From positions 41,022,959-41,086,958 of the forward strand of contig OX459096.1 of the NCBI GenBank assembly GCA_949775045.1: a DNA stretch of 64,000 nt. Reading direction: 5' to 3'. The DNA is from Metridium senile (taxonomy: Eukaryota > Cnidaria > Anthozoa > Actiniaria > Metridiidae). Positions 10,544-24,500 of the stretch are shown one piece after another. Under the pieces are notes generated by a model. The model was not told the origin of the DNA and did not search any database. It was given only the letters and a program-made list of their open reading frames with translations. A program made the position numbers and the translations under genes. Each line of letters opens with the position of its first letter. Within the stretch, counting starts at the first letter, position 1.

Positions 10544-11421
10544 ACCTTTTTCATAGCTCTTGTACGCTCTAGCCTGACTTACGCCAGTCAGGTATGGGCA
10601 CCGTCTTCTTACGGTTCCATCTACCTTATGCAAAACCTTGAACGTGTACAAAGAAGAGCTACCCGATTTATCACCCGTGGAATGGACCTCAGTTACAAAC
10701 TAAGACTTGTTAAATTAAAGCTTCTGCCTCTCACCTACTTCTACGAATACCTTGACCTTCTCTTCCTTTTTCGCTGCTTAAAAGACGAGATATCGCTCGA
10801 CATCTCTCAGTTTGTCACATTCTCTTCTTCTAAAACTCGTCGTGGCTCCTCTGGACTTGACCTCTGTATTCTCCCTGCCCGCACCTCTACCTTTCGAGAT
10901 TCTTACTTTGTGCGTGTCTGTCCTCTCTGGAATTCTCTTCCTTCTGATATCCGCCTCTCTAACTCTACTTCTGCCTTTAAACGCCATCTTAAAATTCTCT
11001 TTACTAAACGCCTCAACAATGTTTTTGATGTGCATAACATTCGCACTTGGCGTTTAATCTGTCCCTTGTGTCGCCGCTCTAACCTGTCTTCGGCATGCAC
11101 GTGTTAGTGTTATCTACTCCACTGTTAATCTTTTTTTTTTTTTTTTTCTCTCTCTCTTATCCCATTTTTCGCCCATTTCCCTTTTCTCTATAGCTTTGCT
11201 TTGCTTTCACTTTTACTATAATTTTACTTGTTGATTATTATAATTTTTGATTATTAGTGTTGTCACTGTATTTCTCGCCTTATTGTTTTGTTTTGTTTTG
11301 TTTTGTTTGACCATTGGAGAACGAACTTTGTAAGGGACTTCGTGTCCTATTGTCGTTTTCTCCGTGGATATTGTAATCTTGTCCAGAATCTTTATAAATA
11401 AATAAATAAATAAATAAATAA
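10544..11421 (+). mobile_element. 5'-truncated LINE 3' end
   Basis: A LINE-type reverse-transcriptase C-terminus (10560-11107) is followed by a pyrimidine-rich 3' UTR and a final (AATA)n tail at 11397-11421. A 5'-truncated copy with a short simple-repeat tail is the expected product of target-primed reverse transcription. It lies in the spacer, antisense to the mucin gene. Confidence 0.8.
10560..11107 (+). pseudogene. LINE reverse-transcriptase C-terminal fragment
   Basis: The frame reads SSLTYASQVWAP.. then LERVQRRATRFI.., .. PLTYFYEYLDLLFLF.. and .. VCPLWNSLPSDIR... These are the usual landmarks after the catalytic palm of LINE reverse transcriptases (RSxLxYAxxVW, LExVQRRATR, WNxLPxxIR). 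The palm with its YxDD motif and the endonuclease are absent, so it is not functional. It ends at a stop at 11105-11107 after a Cys-containing tail. Confidence 0.82.
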
Positions 11422-11483
11422 TGTTGCGCAATAGCCAAAAAATCTGTTTTTGGTATTCTTCAAAGAAACAAAGCTTATAACAT

Positions 11484-11572
11484 ATCAAATTAAAGCTTAT
11501 TTCGCGACAATTTCAAACATATATGATATTTGGATGGGCGTGTCAGCTGTGGCTTGTCACGTGACCTAGAAT
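11484..11572. repeat. Downstream copy of the direct repeat flanking the LINE
   Basis: Partner of 10455-10543; the best-conserved part is the final GTCACGTGACCTAGA. Confidence 0.5.
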
Positions 11573-12082
11573 GTCACACAACAGTCAATCCTATGAAAAC
11601 GATCAGAAATTTGGTAATTTCCAGTATCATTCAAGAAAACAATGCTCATTATGTATCATTCCAGAATGCAGTAGCCACAAAAATGCTCAAAAATGACGAT
11701 TTTTGATGGACTACATCTCCAGCAAAATTATCAAAAATGACCCAAAATATGACAATTTTTGACGAACCCATGCAAAATGCTCAAAAAAGACCAAAAATGA
11801 CGATTGATGGACTATAGCCCATGAAAATACCTTGTAAAGTTTTATGCAATTCTACATCATTGTTAATATGATCCTTTGTAATCGATATTATAATAATCTA
11901 GTGAATGTTTTAGGAGAAATTTATGGGGGAGGAAGTTATGGGGGGAGGGGTGGAGGTTATGGGGGGAAGGAGAGTGAGATGTCCGGATAAGGGGTTATAG
12001 GAATCATAACAATTGAGGTCATGGATGGAAACTAATGAAAATACACGAAACTACACAAACAAATATCCCATTGCTTCAATAA
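11573..12082. other. Spacer with short degenerate repeats
   Basis: Between about 11640 and 11820 the words AAAAATGACGATTTTTGATGG, here split by variants, recur irregularly. A G-rich stretch lies at 11919-11975. No gene is seen. Confidence 0.45.
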
Positions 12083-12088
12083 TTTATT
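12083..12088 (-). promoter_or_regulatory. Poly(A) signal of the mucin gene
   Basis: AATAAA on the minus strand (TTTATT on plus), about 95 bases beyond the stop codon at 12184-12186. Confidence 0.55.
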
Positions 12089-12183
12089 CGTTTTTCAAAA
12101 CCCTGGTTGACATTTTATCATACCCACTTGGTTCATTTTGTCTAATGTCCTTATCCAAAACCCTATTTCCCTATAATTTTGAT

Positions 12184-12569
12184 TTATCGTCTACGACGAC
12201 GTCTTTTCTCTACAGGTACACCCGACTCGTCGCTGATGTGAACTCCTCCCACATCATTATTTCCAGAACACGTCCTCACAGTGCAAGAACATGTCTCGAT
12301 GATGTTGAATTTCGTCTCAAAGTCGGGTTCTGAACCACTGCACTTCATGTAAGCAGTATACTGTTTCACCTTAGTAGGACTACAGCAAACACATGAAGAA
12401 TCGTAAATATTATTTCCATGCGTAGCCTTTGCCGAAGAGTCACAATATCCACCACAGCTGGTCTGTAGGAACGTAGTATTGGAAGTACATGCACGGATTG
12501 TGATTGCAGCATCGCCCGCTGTTTTTCGTAGACATTTGGGTTGGATGTATGCTTCACCAATCACTGGTA
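12184..12569 (-). CDS. Last mucin exon: C-terminal cystine knot (CTCK)
   Basis: 128 codons plus a split first codon. Spaced cysteines include CGGYC (the CxGxC ring motif of the knot), CVCC and the closing CSCTVRTC, with hydrophobic strands between, as in the C-terminal knot of VWF and secreted mucins that forms disulfide dimers in the ER. After the knot there is a short acidic/polar tail, then EKRRRRRR and the stop. The Arg run is coded by mixed AGA, CGT and CGA codons. A basic C-terminus of this kind is unusual for a secreted mucin and could be a processing or binding signal, which is inference. Confidence 0.9.
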
Positions 12570-15500
12570 CTGAAAGGAAAAAAACAAAGTACTCCAGTCA
12601 GACAACGCTGTTGATTTTAACAACTTTCTTGTTACGCAAACGATGCTAGCGCTTTTACAGTTAACATCATAAACGTTGTGCACGTAAACTAGAGATAAAC
12701 ACTACAAGCAAGCAACAGGTGATTATTTGTTTTCAGCAGTTGAAATTATGAAATATATGTTCACAATTAATGCTAGTATATCGAGCATTTACAGCGAACC
12801 TATGTGGTAATATTAGTGTTGGTGTTTTTTGGTGGACAATATTAATGATATATACCAAGCGTCATAATCTGGCCTCCTTCGCAGGCAACTTTGGGGTTCC
12901 CTTTATTTTTTACTGGAATTCCTTTGTATTTTAGTTTTAGTTTCTTGGATTGCTTTGGGTATTTTTTGACGTGGAAGAAAGTGCCCCATTTCCCATTCTC
13001 CGCTCTAAAACAAACCAAAGAGATCACAGAAGGAGAAAACAAAGGGATCCAAGAGTTGACTGTGGAGGAGGCTAGTCCTAACCGTGAATAAGTAACTTTT
13101 AGTCGACGAATTGGCCAAAATTTGTTTAATAAACCTACAGTTAAAGATAATTAAACAAACGGTAACTTACCACATTCAGGACAACATTGATCAGGATTGG
13201 GTGGTCGATAAAATCCCTAAAAAAGAGTAAACATTAAATCTATCTCGAAGTTGTTCACTTTTTACGGTCTATCAGACATACACTAAAACCAACTAAAGCC
13301 TTTTCCATAAATAGTAGGCACTTATCACCATAACATTATACATTGAAGGAGAATAAAACTATCATATGATAGACATTCGCCATAACAATAACTGACAAAA
13401 CTGAAACACATTCAATTTGAAAGAAGGTATACCTATTTTAACAATTAGAAAAGAAACACCAACAACCAAAACGACGCAACAAAGATCTCATCACAACATT
13501 ACATACAAATGCAGAACTTTATTAACATTTACCCGGAATGTTTAAAATCTCCCATATATGGTGTGTCGATAGTTATTTAGTATAACAGTGCTAAAATATA
13601 TGTGACTTGTAAAACTTATTTGCACGGTTTATGAAACATAAATATGATTTATGTAAGCACGACTTTATACTATTATGACAAATTAACATTTTTCCAGTGA
13701 ACACAAGTATTTCTGCAATTATCGATAAAATTTCCAGAAATAATTAGCATCATTAAAATAAAGAAATGTAAAACTTACAGCTGGACAAGCAGAACAGATG
13801 TAATCGTTGGTTATGATTTGACCTGTTGTATTCTGAGGTAAACATGGGTTGTTCATAGCTTCGCAGGACATATTCTTGCATGGCCCATCGGTCCACTTAT
13901 CTCCAATCTAGAAAGGAAGACACATCAAATTGTTAGCATTAATAGATAGTTAAATTAACCATAACTACAAAGATGATTACCTGGTAATGTTCAGTTTCGC
14001 CCTTGCTGTTCTTATATATACACACCGGACAAATAGCTGAAAAATAGGATCAAACAAATTATAAATAATCTCAAAAAATTTAAACCTTCAAATCTACACT
14101 CCATTTTAAAATTCAACATATCATCAAGCAAACTTACATTTGGAAGGAACCACAGAAGACGACAAGGAAGCCGTCGGTGTTATAGTTGTCATAGAAGAAA
14201 CATGTGATGTTAAAACAGGTGAAGAGCTACTTGGAGATGACGACAGTGACGGAGTACTACTTGTACTGCTTGAGGTCGATGGCGTGCTGGTGGTAACCGT
14301 TGTTGTAGACAATGAAGACGATACTGTTGAGGTAGTTGGAGTAGACGTTGATACAGATGTTGTTGGACTACTGGAACTCACACTGCTACTACTTGATACC
14401 GACGAACTCGATGAAGAAGACGAACTCGATGACGAGACTGAGGAGCTGGTCGATGGCACCGATGTTGTAGGGGACGATACAGTCGATGTAGTTGGAGTTG
14501 ATACGCTCGATGAGCTGGAGCTGCTCACACTGCTTGTTGATGGACTTGAGCTCGATGACACAGTGCTTGTAGTTGGAACACTGGTTGTTGTTGGCACGCT
14601 TGTGCTACTTGATACCGACGAACTCGATGAAGAAGACGAACTCGATGACGAGACTGAGGAGCTGGTCGATGGAACCGACGTGGTTGGAGACGATACTGTC
14701 GATGTAGTTGGAGTCGATACGCTCGATGAGCTGGAGCTGCTCACAGTGCTTGTTGATGGACTTGAGCTCGATGACACAGTGCTTGTAGTTGGTACACTGG
14801 TTGTTGTTGGCACGCTTGTACTACTTGACACCGACGAACTCGATGAAGAAGACAAACTCGAAGACGAGACTGAGGAGCTGGTCGATGGAATCGACGTGGT
14901 TGGAGATGATACAGTCGATGTAGTTGGAGTCGATACGCTCGATGAGCTGGAGCTGCTCACAGTGCTTGTTGATGGACTTGAGCTCGATGACACAGTGCTT
15001 GTAGTTGGTACACTGGTTGTTGTTGGCACGCTTGTACTACTTGATACCGACGAACTCGATGAAGAAGACAAACTCGATGACGAGACTGAGGAGCTGGTCG
15101 ATGGAATCGAAGTGGTTGGAGACGATACAGTCGATGTAGTTGGAGTCGATACGCTCGATGAGCTGGAGCTGCTCACAGTGCTTGTTGATGGGCTTGAACT
15201 CGATGACACAGTGCTTGTAGTTGGAACACTAGTTGTTGTTGGCACACTGGTACTACTTGATACTGACGAGCTGGACGATGAAGACGAACTCGATGACGAG
15301 ACTGAGGAGCTGGTCGATGGCACCGATGTTGTAGGGGACGATACAGTCGATGTAGTTGGAGTCGATACGCTCGATGAGCTGGAGCTGCTCACAGTGCTTG
15401 TCGATGGACTTGAGCTCGATGACACAGTGCTTGTAGTTGGTACACTGGTTGTTGTTGGCACGCTTGTACTACTTGATACAGACGAACTCGATGAAGAAGA

Positions 15501-18500
15501 CGAACTCGATGACGAGACTGACGAGCTGGTCGATGGAATCGACGTGGTTGGAGACGATACAGTCGATGTAGTTGGAGTCGATACGCTCGATGAGCTGGAG
15601 CTGCTCACACTGCTTGTGGATGGACTTGAGCTCGATGACACAGTGCTTGTAGTTGGTACACTGGTTGTTGTTGGCACGCTTGTACTACTTGATACTGACG
15701 AGCTGGACGATGAAGATGAACTCGAAGACGACACTGAGGAGCTTGTCGATGGAATCGACGTGGTTGGAGATGATACTGTCGATGTAGTTGGAGTCGATAC
15801 GCTCGATGAGCTGGAGCTGCTCACAGTGCTTGTTGATGGACTTGAGCTCGATGACACAGTGCTTGTAGTTGGTACACTGGTTGTTGTTGGCACGCTTGTA
15901 CTACTTGATACCGACGAACTCGATGAAGATGAACTCGATGACGAGACTGAGGAGCTGGTCGATGGCACCGATGTTGTAGGGGACGATACAGTCGATGTAG
16001 TTGGAGTTGATACGCTCGATGAGCTGGAGCTGCTCACAGTGCTTGTTGATGGGCTTGAACTCGATGACACAGTGCTTGTAGTTGGAACACTGGTTGTTGT
16101 TGGCACGCTGGTACTACTTGATACTGACGAGCTGGACGATGAAGACGAACTCGAAGACGAGACTGAAGAGCTGGTCGATGGCACCGACGTGGTTGGGGGT
16201 GAGGGGAAGCTAGGTGGTGGTCTAGATCTGCTCGATGCGCTACTTGCTCGATGGGTGCTTGCACTAGACAAACTTGAGTAAGTCTGGATAACGCTTGACT
16301 CAGTTACGGGTGCGACTGATGATGGCGAAGGAAGAGTTTCACTGCTACTCGACGATACACTAAAGCGTGATTTTGAACTTGAAAGTGTGATGAACGTTGA
16401 GCTTGGTATCTTGGATTCGATACTGTAAAAATAACAATTCAAAAGAAATAGATCAGTGATTGATATTATGTAAGTTGTTGGTTATTTTACAGCAAACAGG
16501 ATCCACTGCATGGGAAGTACCCTTCCGAAAGGGAATAATTTCAGGGTCAAAGTAGTGGTACTTGAGTGTGAAAAGAAGGATATTCTAATTATCTTGGACT
16601 TAAAGCTGGAGACAAAAAATATATATACTGTTGTTAATATAGTACGAAGTGACATCTATGGCTAGAGTAAATCATGTTTTGCTTAGCAGAACAAAATAAG
16701 CTACAATGAGGAATAGTTGTTAGAAGTTTAGACTTATTCTTATTAATAACTTCAATCACGACTGAGCATCGCAACTTGTTGGTTAACTGAAATTAAATTC
16801 AGGTAACTATAAAAATAATAATTGTAGAATCTAAAAATATGGCTATTAACAGTATACTATCGAATAATGTAACATTTAAAATTATATTTTAGTATAAAAC
16901 GCTTTACATTGTTAAACGTTTAAAGAACAAGTTAGTTTGGTTGTCAAAATTTACTTTCAGCGCTGGCAGCCCATGTTTGTAACATTTCACAAAACAAATT
17001 CAATTTGTTTTCTTTGGGCTGACGGTTCAAAAGGTATTTATTGCCCCTATTGATGCTTTATGTATTAATAGTTGATTGGCAAGCACATGATCACATGATA
17101 TATGATAAGTGTTAGTTGCATTGTATGCTAGGTCAGTGCTATCACTAGTTCTGGTTAATGTTTACCACCCAACCACCATGGGTTTATTGTTATTGTAATT
17201 TCTCCTCGTTAGTATCCTGGATACCAGATACGGTTCTTTTGGTCTTATGTTTGTTTCATTGTTTGTCATTTTTCAATAAAACTTTCTCTTACGCTAAAAG
17301 AAATTTGTGTGCTTTATGTATCGAAAGAGGGACTTAACAACTGTTACATAACTACAAACTATTATACACACATTCATTTGTAGATTTTACAGTGATTATG
17401 TGATCTCAAAAATATTAATTTGAAAATTTGCTTTTCTACTCTCGGTACGTTGAACAAGTCTTGCTGTAAGTCAAAGCTAATCAGCGGCCCCAACGATGAC
17501 ATTTTACTAGTAAATAAAAACAACTTTCGCGGTATCAGATCGGACGAACGATTTGTTTAACTTGTAAAAAGTGGTCATAGGGGAAAGTTCAACACTTCTT
17601 TACCCTAAACCCGTGTAATATGTATAAGGAATACAGCATTAAATTTTAAAAAGTAGTCAAAAAGAATTGGCACTTGCTTGCATGACAATTGTTGTTCTTG
17701 AAGATTTTCCTTCGATATACTGATAACTGTAAGTTATGAAGTACCGAATTCCAGGTTTTTAATTAAATTAAAATATACACTTATATTGGTAGAGATAAGT
17801 ATTTTCTTGACACAGTTAAAAAAATATATGAGAATGAACCTTTATAGAACTCAGTCTATGGGACACAAGTAATATGCAATAAAGAGGCATTTCACTACCA
17901 GTATAACAATGGTCATCAAAAAACTTGCTTAGCATAAATTTACCTTTTTTACACATTCTCAAGAGAAGGTGCGGGGAAAAAGAAAATCTCTCGTACAATG
18001 GCCAGTCATTAAAATTACTGAACTCCGCAAACAAAGAACAAACACAACAACAACACCAAAAACTAACAACTTAAAAAGGTATCTATAGAAGTATAACCCC
18101 TCAATAAAACAAAAAAGTATATTACTTACCTGGTAGCAATCGAAGTTGTTGGCGTAGAAGTGGTCGTAGTACTACTAGATGAACTAGATGTAGTTGGAGT
18201 AGATACGCTTGTTGAGCTTGAGCTGCTCACAGTACTTGTGGATGGACTTGAGCTCGATGACACAGTGCTTGTAGTTGGTACACTGGTTGTTGTTGGCACG
18301 CTTGTACTACTTGATACTGACGAGCTGGACGATGAAGACGAACTCGAAGACGACACTGAGGAGCTTGTCGATGGAATCGACGTGGTTGGAGATGATACAG
18401 TCGATGTAGTTGGAGTCGATACGCTCGATGAGCTGGAGCTGCTCACAGTGCTTGTTGATGGACTTGAGCTCGATGACACAGTGCTTGTAGTTGGTACACT

Positions 18501-21500
18501 GGTTGTTGTTGGCACGCTTGTACTACTTGATACCGACGAACTCGATGAAGAAGACAAACTCGATGACGAGACTGAGGAGCTGGTCGATGGAATCGACGTG
18601 GTTGGAGACGATACTGTCGATGTACTTGGAGTCGATACGCTCGATGAGCTGGAGCTGCTCACACTGCTTGTGGATGGACTTGAGCTCGATGACACAGTGC
18701 TTGTAGTTGGTACACTGGTTGTTGTTGGCACGCTAGTACTACTTGATACTGACGAGCTGAACGATGAAGACGAACTCGAAGACGACACTGAGGAGCTTGT
18801 CGATGGAATCGACGTGGTTGGAGATGATACTGTCGATGTAGTTGGAGTCGATACGCTCGATGAGCTGGAGCTGCTCACAGTGCTTGTGGATGGACTTGAG
18901 CTCGATGACACTGTGCTTGTAGTTGGTACACTGGTTGTTGTTGGCACGCTTGTACTACTTGATACTGACGAGCTGGACGATGAAGACGAACTCGAAGACG
19001 ACACTGAGGAGCTTGTCGATGGAATCGACGTGGTTGGAGATGATACTGTCGAAGTAGTTGGAGTCGATACGCTCGATGAGCTGGAGCTGCTCACAGTGCT
19101 TGTCGATGGACTTGAGCTCGATGACACAGTGCTTGTAGTTGGTACACTTGTTGTTGTTGGCACGCTAGTACTACTTGATACCGACGAACTCGATGAAGAA
19201 GACGAACTCGATGACGAGACTGGCGAGCTGGTCGATGGAATCGACGTGGTTGGAGACGATACTGTCGATGTAGTTGGAGTCGATACGCTCGATGAGCTGG
19301 AGCTGCTCACACTGCTTGTGGATGGACTTGAGCTCGATGACACAGTGCTTGTAGTAGGTACACTGGTTGTTGTTGGCACGCTTGTACTACTTGATACCGA
19401 CGAGCTGGACGATGAAGACGAACTCGAAGACGAGACTGAGGAGCTGGTCGATGGAATCGACGTGGTTGGAGACGATACTGTCGATGTAGTTGGAGTCGAT
19501 ACGCTCGATGAGCTGGAGCTGCTCACACTGCTTGTGGATGGACTTGAGCTCGATGACACAGTGCTTGTAGTTGGTACACTGGTTGTTGTTGGCACGCTTG
19601 TACTACTTGATACTGACGAGCTGGACGATGAAGACGAACTCGAAGACGAGACTGAGGAGCTTGTCGATGGAATCGACGTGGTTGGAGATGATACTGTCGA
19701 TGTAGTTGGAGTCGATACGCTCGATGAGCTGGAGCTGCTCACAGTGCTTGTCGATGGACTTGAGCTCGATGACACAGTGCTTGTAGTTGGTACACTTGTT
19801 GTTGTTGGCACGCTAGTACTACTTGATACCGACGAACTCGATGAAGAAGACGAACTCGATGACGAGACTGGCGAGCTGGTCGATGGAATCGACGTGGTTG
19901 GAGACGATACTGTCGATGTAGTTGGAGTCGATACGCTCGATGAGCTGGAGCTGCTCACACTGCTTGTGGATGGACTTGAGCTCGATGACACAGTGCTTGT
20001 AGTAGGTACACTGGTTGTTGTTGGCACGCTAGTACTACTTGATACTGACGAGCTGAACGATGAAGACGAACTCGAAGACGACACTGAGGAGCTTGTCGAT
20101 GGAATCGACGTGGTTGGAGATGATACTGTCGATGTAGTTGGAGTCGATACGCTCGATGAGCTGGAGCTGCTCACACTGCTTGTGGATGGACTTGAGCTCG
20201 ATGACACAGTGCTTGTAGTAGGTACACTGGTTGTTGTTGGCACGCTTGTACTACTTGATACCGACGAGCTGGACGATGAAGACGAACTCGAAGACGAGAC
20301 TGAGGAGCTGGTCGATGGAATTGACGTGGTTGGAGACGATACTGTCGATGTAGTTGGAGTCGATACGCTCGATGAGCTGGAGCTGCTCACACTGCTTGTG
20401 GATGGACTTGAGCTCGATGACACAGTGCTTGTAGTTGGTACACTGGTTGTTGTTGGCACGCTTGTACTACTTGATACTGACGAGCTGGACGATGAAGACG
20501 AACTCGAAGACGAGACTGAGGAGCTGGTCGATGGAATCGACGTGGTTGGAGATGATACTGTCGATGTAGTTGGAGTCGATACGCTCGATGAGCTGGAGCT
20601 GCTCACAGTGCTTGTGGATGGACTTGAGCTCGATGACACAGTGCTTGTAGTTGGTACACTGGTTGTTGTTGGCACGCTTGTACTACTTGATACTGACGAG
20701 CTGGACGATGAAGACGAACTCGAAGACGAGACTGAGGAGCTTGTCGATGGAATCGACGTGGTTGGAGATGATACTGTCGATGTAGTTGGAGTCAATACGC
20801 TCGATGAGCTGGAGCTGCTCACAGTGCTTGTGGATGGACTTGAGCTCGATGACACAGTGCTTGTAGTTGGTACACTGGTTGTTGTTGGCACGCTAGTACT
20901 ACTTGATACTGACGAGCTGAACGATGAAGACGAACTCGAAGACGACACTGAGGAGCTTGTCGATGGAATCGACGTGGTTGGAGATGATACTGTCGATGTA
21001 GTTGGAGTCGATACGCTCGATGAGCTGGAGCTGCTCACAGTGCTTGTGGATGGACTTGAGCTCGATGACACTGTGCTTGTAGTTGGTACACTGGTTGTTG
21101 TTGGCACGCTTGTACTACTTGATACTGACGAGCTGGACGATGAAGACGAACTCGAAGACGACACTGAGGAGCTTGTCGATGGAATCGACGTGGTTGGAGA
21201 TGATACTGTCGAAGTAGTTGGAGTCGATACGCTCGATGAGCTGGAGCTGCTCACAGTGCTTGTCGATGGACTTGAGCTCGATGACACAGTGCTTGTAGTT
21301 GGTACACTTGTTGTTGTTGGCACGCTAGTACTACTTGATACCGACGAACTCGATGAAGAAGACGAACTCGATGACGAGACTGGCGAGCTGGTCGATGGAA
21401 TCGACGTGGTTGGAGACGATACTGTCGATGTAGTTGGAGTCGATACGCTCGATGAGCTGGAGCTGCTCACACTGCTTGTGGATGGACTTGAGCTCGATGA

Positions 21501-24500
21501 CACAGTGCTTGTAGTAGGTACACTGGTTGTTGTTGGCACGCTTGTACTACTTGATACCGACGAGCTGGACGATGAAGACGAACTCGAAGACGAGACTGAG
21601 GAGCTGGTCGATGGAATCGACGTGGTTGGAGACGATACTGTCGATGTAGTTGGAGTCGATACGCTCGATGAGCTGGAGCTGCTCACACTGCTTGTGGATG
21701 GACTTGAGCTCGATGACACAGTGCTTGTAGTTGGTACACTGGTTGTTGTTGGCACGCTTGTACTACTTGATACTGACGAGCTGGACGATGAAGACGAACT
21801 CGAAGACGAGACTGAGGAGCTTGTCGATGGAATCGACGTGGTTGGAGATGATACTGTCGATGTAGTTGGAGTCGATACGCTCGATGAGCTGGAGCTGCTC
21901 ACAGTGCTTGTCGATGGACTTGAGCTCGATGACACAGTGCTTGTAGTTGGTACACTTGTTGTTGTTGGCACGCTAGTACTACTTGATACCGACGAACTCG
22001 ATGAAGAAGACGAACTCGATGACGAGACTGGCGAGCTGGTCGATGGAATCGACGTGGTTGGAGACGATACTGTCGATGTAGTTGGAGTCGATACGCTCGA
22101 TGAGCTGGAGCTGCTCACACTGCTTGTGGATGGACTTGAGCTCGATGACACAGTGCTTGTAGTAGGTACACTGGTTGTTGTTGGCACGCTAGTACTACTT
22201 GATACTGACGAGCTGAACGATGAAGACGAACTCGAAGACGACACTGAGGAGCTTGTCGATGGAATCGACGTGGTTGGAGATGATACTGTCGATGTAGTTG
22301 GAGTCGATACGCTCGATGAGCTGGAGCTGCTCACACTGCTTGTGGATGGACTTGAGCTCGATGACACAGTGCTTGTAGTAGGTACACTGGTTGTTGTTGG
22401 CACGCTTGTACTACTTGATACCGACGAGCTGGACGATGAAGACGAACTCGAAGACGAGACTGAGGAGCTGGTCGATGGAATTGACGTGGTTGGAGACGAT
22501 ACTGTCGATGTAGTTGGAGTCGATACGCTCGATGAGCTGGAGCTGCTCACACTGCTTGTGGATGGACTTGAGCTCGATGACACAGTGCTTGTAGTTGGTA
22601 CACTGGTTGTTGTTGGCACGCTTGTACTACTTGATACTGACGAGCTGGACGATGAAGGCGAACTCGAAGACGAGACTGAGGAGCTGGTCGATGGAATCGA
22701 CGTGGTTGGAGATGATACTGTCGATGTAGTTGGAGTCGATACGCTCGATGAGCTGGAGCTGCTCACAGTGCTTGTGGATGGACTTGAGCTCGATGACACA
22801 GTGCTTGTAGTTGGTACACTGGTTGTTGTTGGCACGCTTGTACTACTTGATACTGACGAGCTGGACGATGAAGACGAACTCGAAGACGAGACTGAGGAGC
22901 TTGTCGATGGAATCGACGTGGTTGGAGATGATACTGTCGATGTAGTTGGAGTCAATACGCTCGATGAGCTGGAGCTGCTCACAGTGCTTGTGGATGGACT
23001 TGAGCTCGATGACACAGTGCTTGTAGTTGGTACACTGGTTGTTGTTGGCACGCTTGTGCTACTTGATACTGACGAGCTGGACGAAGAAGACGAACTCGAA
23101 GACGACACTGAGGAGCTTGTCGATGGAATCGACGTGGTTGGGGATGATACTGTCGATGTAGTTGGAGTCGATACGCTCGATGAGCTGGAGCTGCTCACAC
23201 TGCTTGTGGATGGACTTGAGCTCGATGACACAGTGCTTGTAGTTGGTACACTGGTTGTTGTTGGCACGCTTGTACTACTTGATACTGACGAGCTGGACGA
23301 TGAAGATGAACTCGATGACGAGACTGAGGAGCTGGTCGATGGAATCGACGTTGTTGGAGACGATACTGTCGATGTAGTTGGAGTCGATACGCTCGATGAG
23401 CTGGAGCTGCTCACAGTGCTTGTGGATGGACTTGAGCTCGATGACACAGTGCTTGTAGTTGGAACACTGGTTGTTGTTGGCACGCTGGTACTACTTGATA
23501 CTGACGAGCTAATCGATGAAGACGAACTCGATGACGAGACTGAGGAGCTGGTCGATGGAATCGACGTGGTTGGAGACGATACTCTCGATGTAGTTGGAGT
23601 CGATACGCTCGATGAGCTGGAGCTGCTCACAGTGCTTGTTGATGGACTTGAGCTCGATGACACACTGCTTGTAGTTGGAACACTGGTTGTTGTTGGCACG
23701 CTGGTACTACTTGATACTGACGAGCTGGACGATGAAGACGAACTCGAAGACGAGACTGAAGAGCTGGTCGATGGCACCGACGTGGTTGGGGGTGAGGGGA
23801 AGCTAGGTGGTGGTCTAGATCTGCTCGATGCGCTACTTGCTCGATGGGTGCTTGCACTAGACAAACTTGAGTAAGTCTGGATAACGCTTGACTCAGTGAC
23901 GGGTGCGACTGATGATGGCGAAGGAAGAGTTTCGCTGCTACTCGACGATACACTAAAGCGTGATTTTGAACTTGAAAGTGTGATGAACGTTGAGCTTGGT
24001 ATCTTGGATTCGATACTGTAAAAATAACAATTCAAAAGAAATAGATCAGTGATTGATATTATGTAAGTTGTTGGTTATTTTACAGCAAAAAGGATCCACG
24101 GGGGAGTACCCTTCCGAAAGGGGATCATTTCAGGGTCAAAGTAGTGGTACTTGAATGTGAAAAGAAGGATATTCTCATTATCTTGGACTAAATGCTGGAG
24201 ACAAAAAATATATATACTGTTGTTAATATAGTACGAAGTGACATCTATGGCTAGAGTAAATCATGTTTTGCTTAGCAGAACAAAATAAGCTACAATGAGG
24301 AATAGTTGTTAGAAGTTTAGACTTATTCTTATCAATAACTTCAATCACGACTGAGCATCGCAACTTGTTGGTTAACTGAAATTAATTCAGGTAACTATAA
24401 CAATAATAGTTGTAGAATCTAAAAATATAGCTATTAACAGTAAACTAGCGAATAATGTAACATTTAAAAATATATTTTAGTTTAAAACACTTTATATTGT

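Noticed and set aside
14124..16442. ATG-started ORFs beginning MNCYFYS as gene starts for each repeat exon
   Set aside because: That Met lies in the intron just upstream of a CAG acceptor. The five copies are internal exons of one gene, not five separate genes.
17816..18034. Minus-strand ORF MFAEFSNF.. repeated in the introns
   Set aside because: Broken by a one-base deletion in the 29697-31404 and 35995-37701 introns, and has no splice context; chance frame in duplicated intron DNA.
18160..23874. 1,904-codon plus-strand ORF (acidic, ATG start) opposite exon B; similar ORFs opposite A, C, D, E and F
   Set aside because: The frame is stop-free because the sense repeat has no codon beginning TA or CA. 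The sense strand has splice sites, flanking domains and preserved phase; the antisense has none.
23627..23953. Repeated 108-codon minus ORFs (MYRRVA..) in exon heads, also at 29308, 35606 and 43388
   Set aside because: Another frame of the shared exon head; copies exist only because the head is duplicated.
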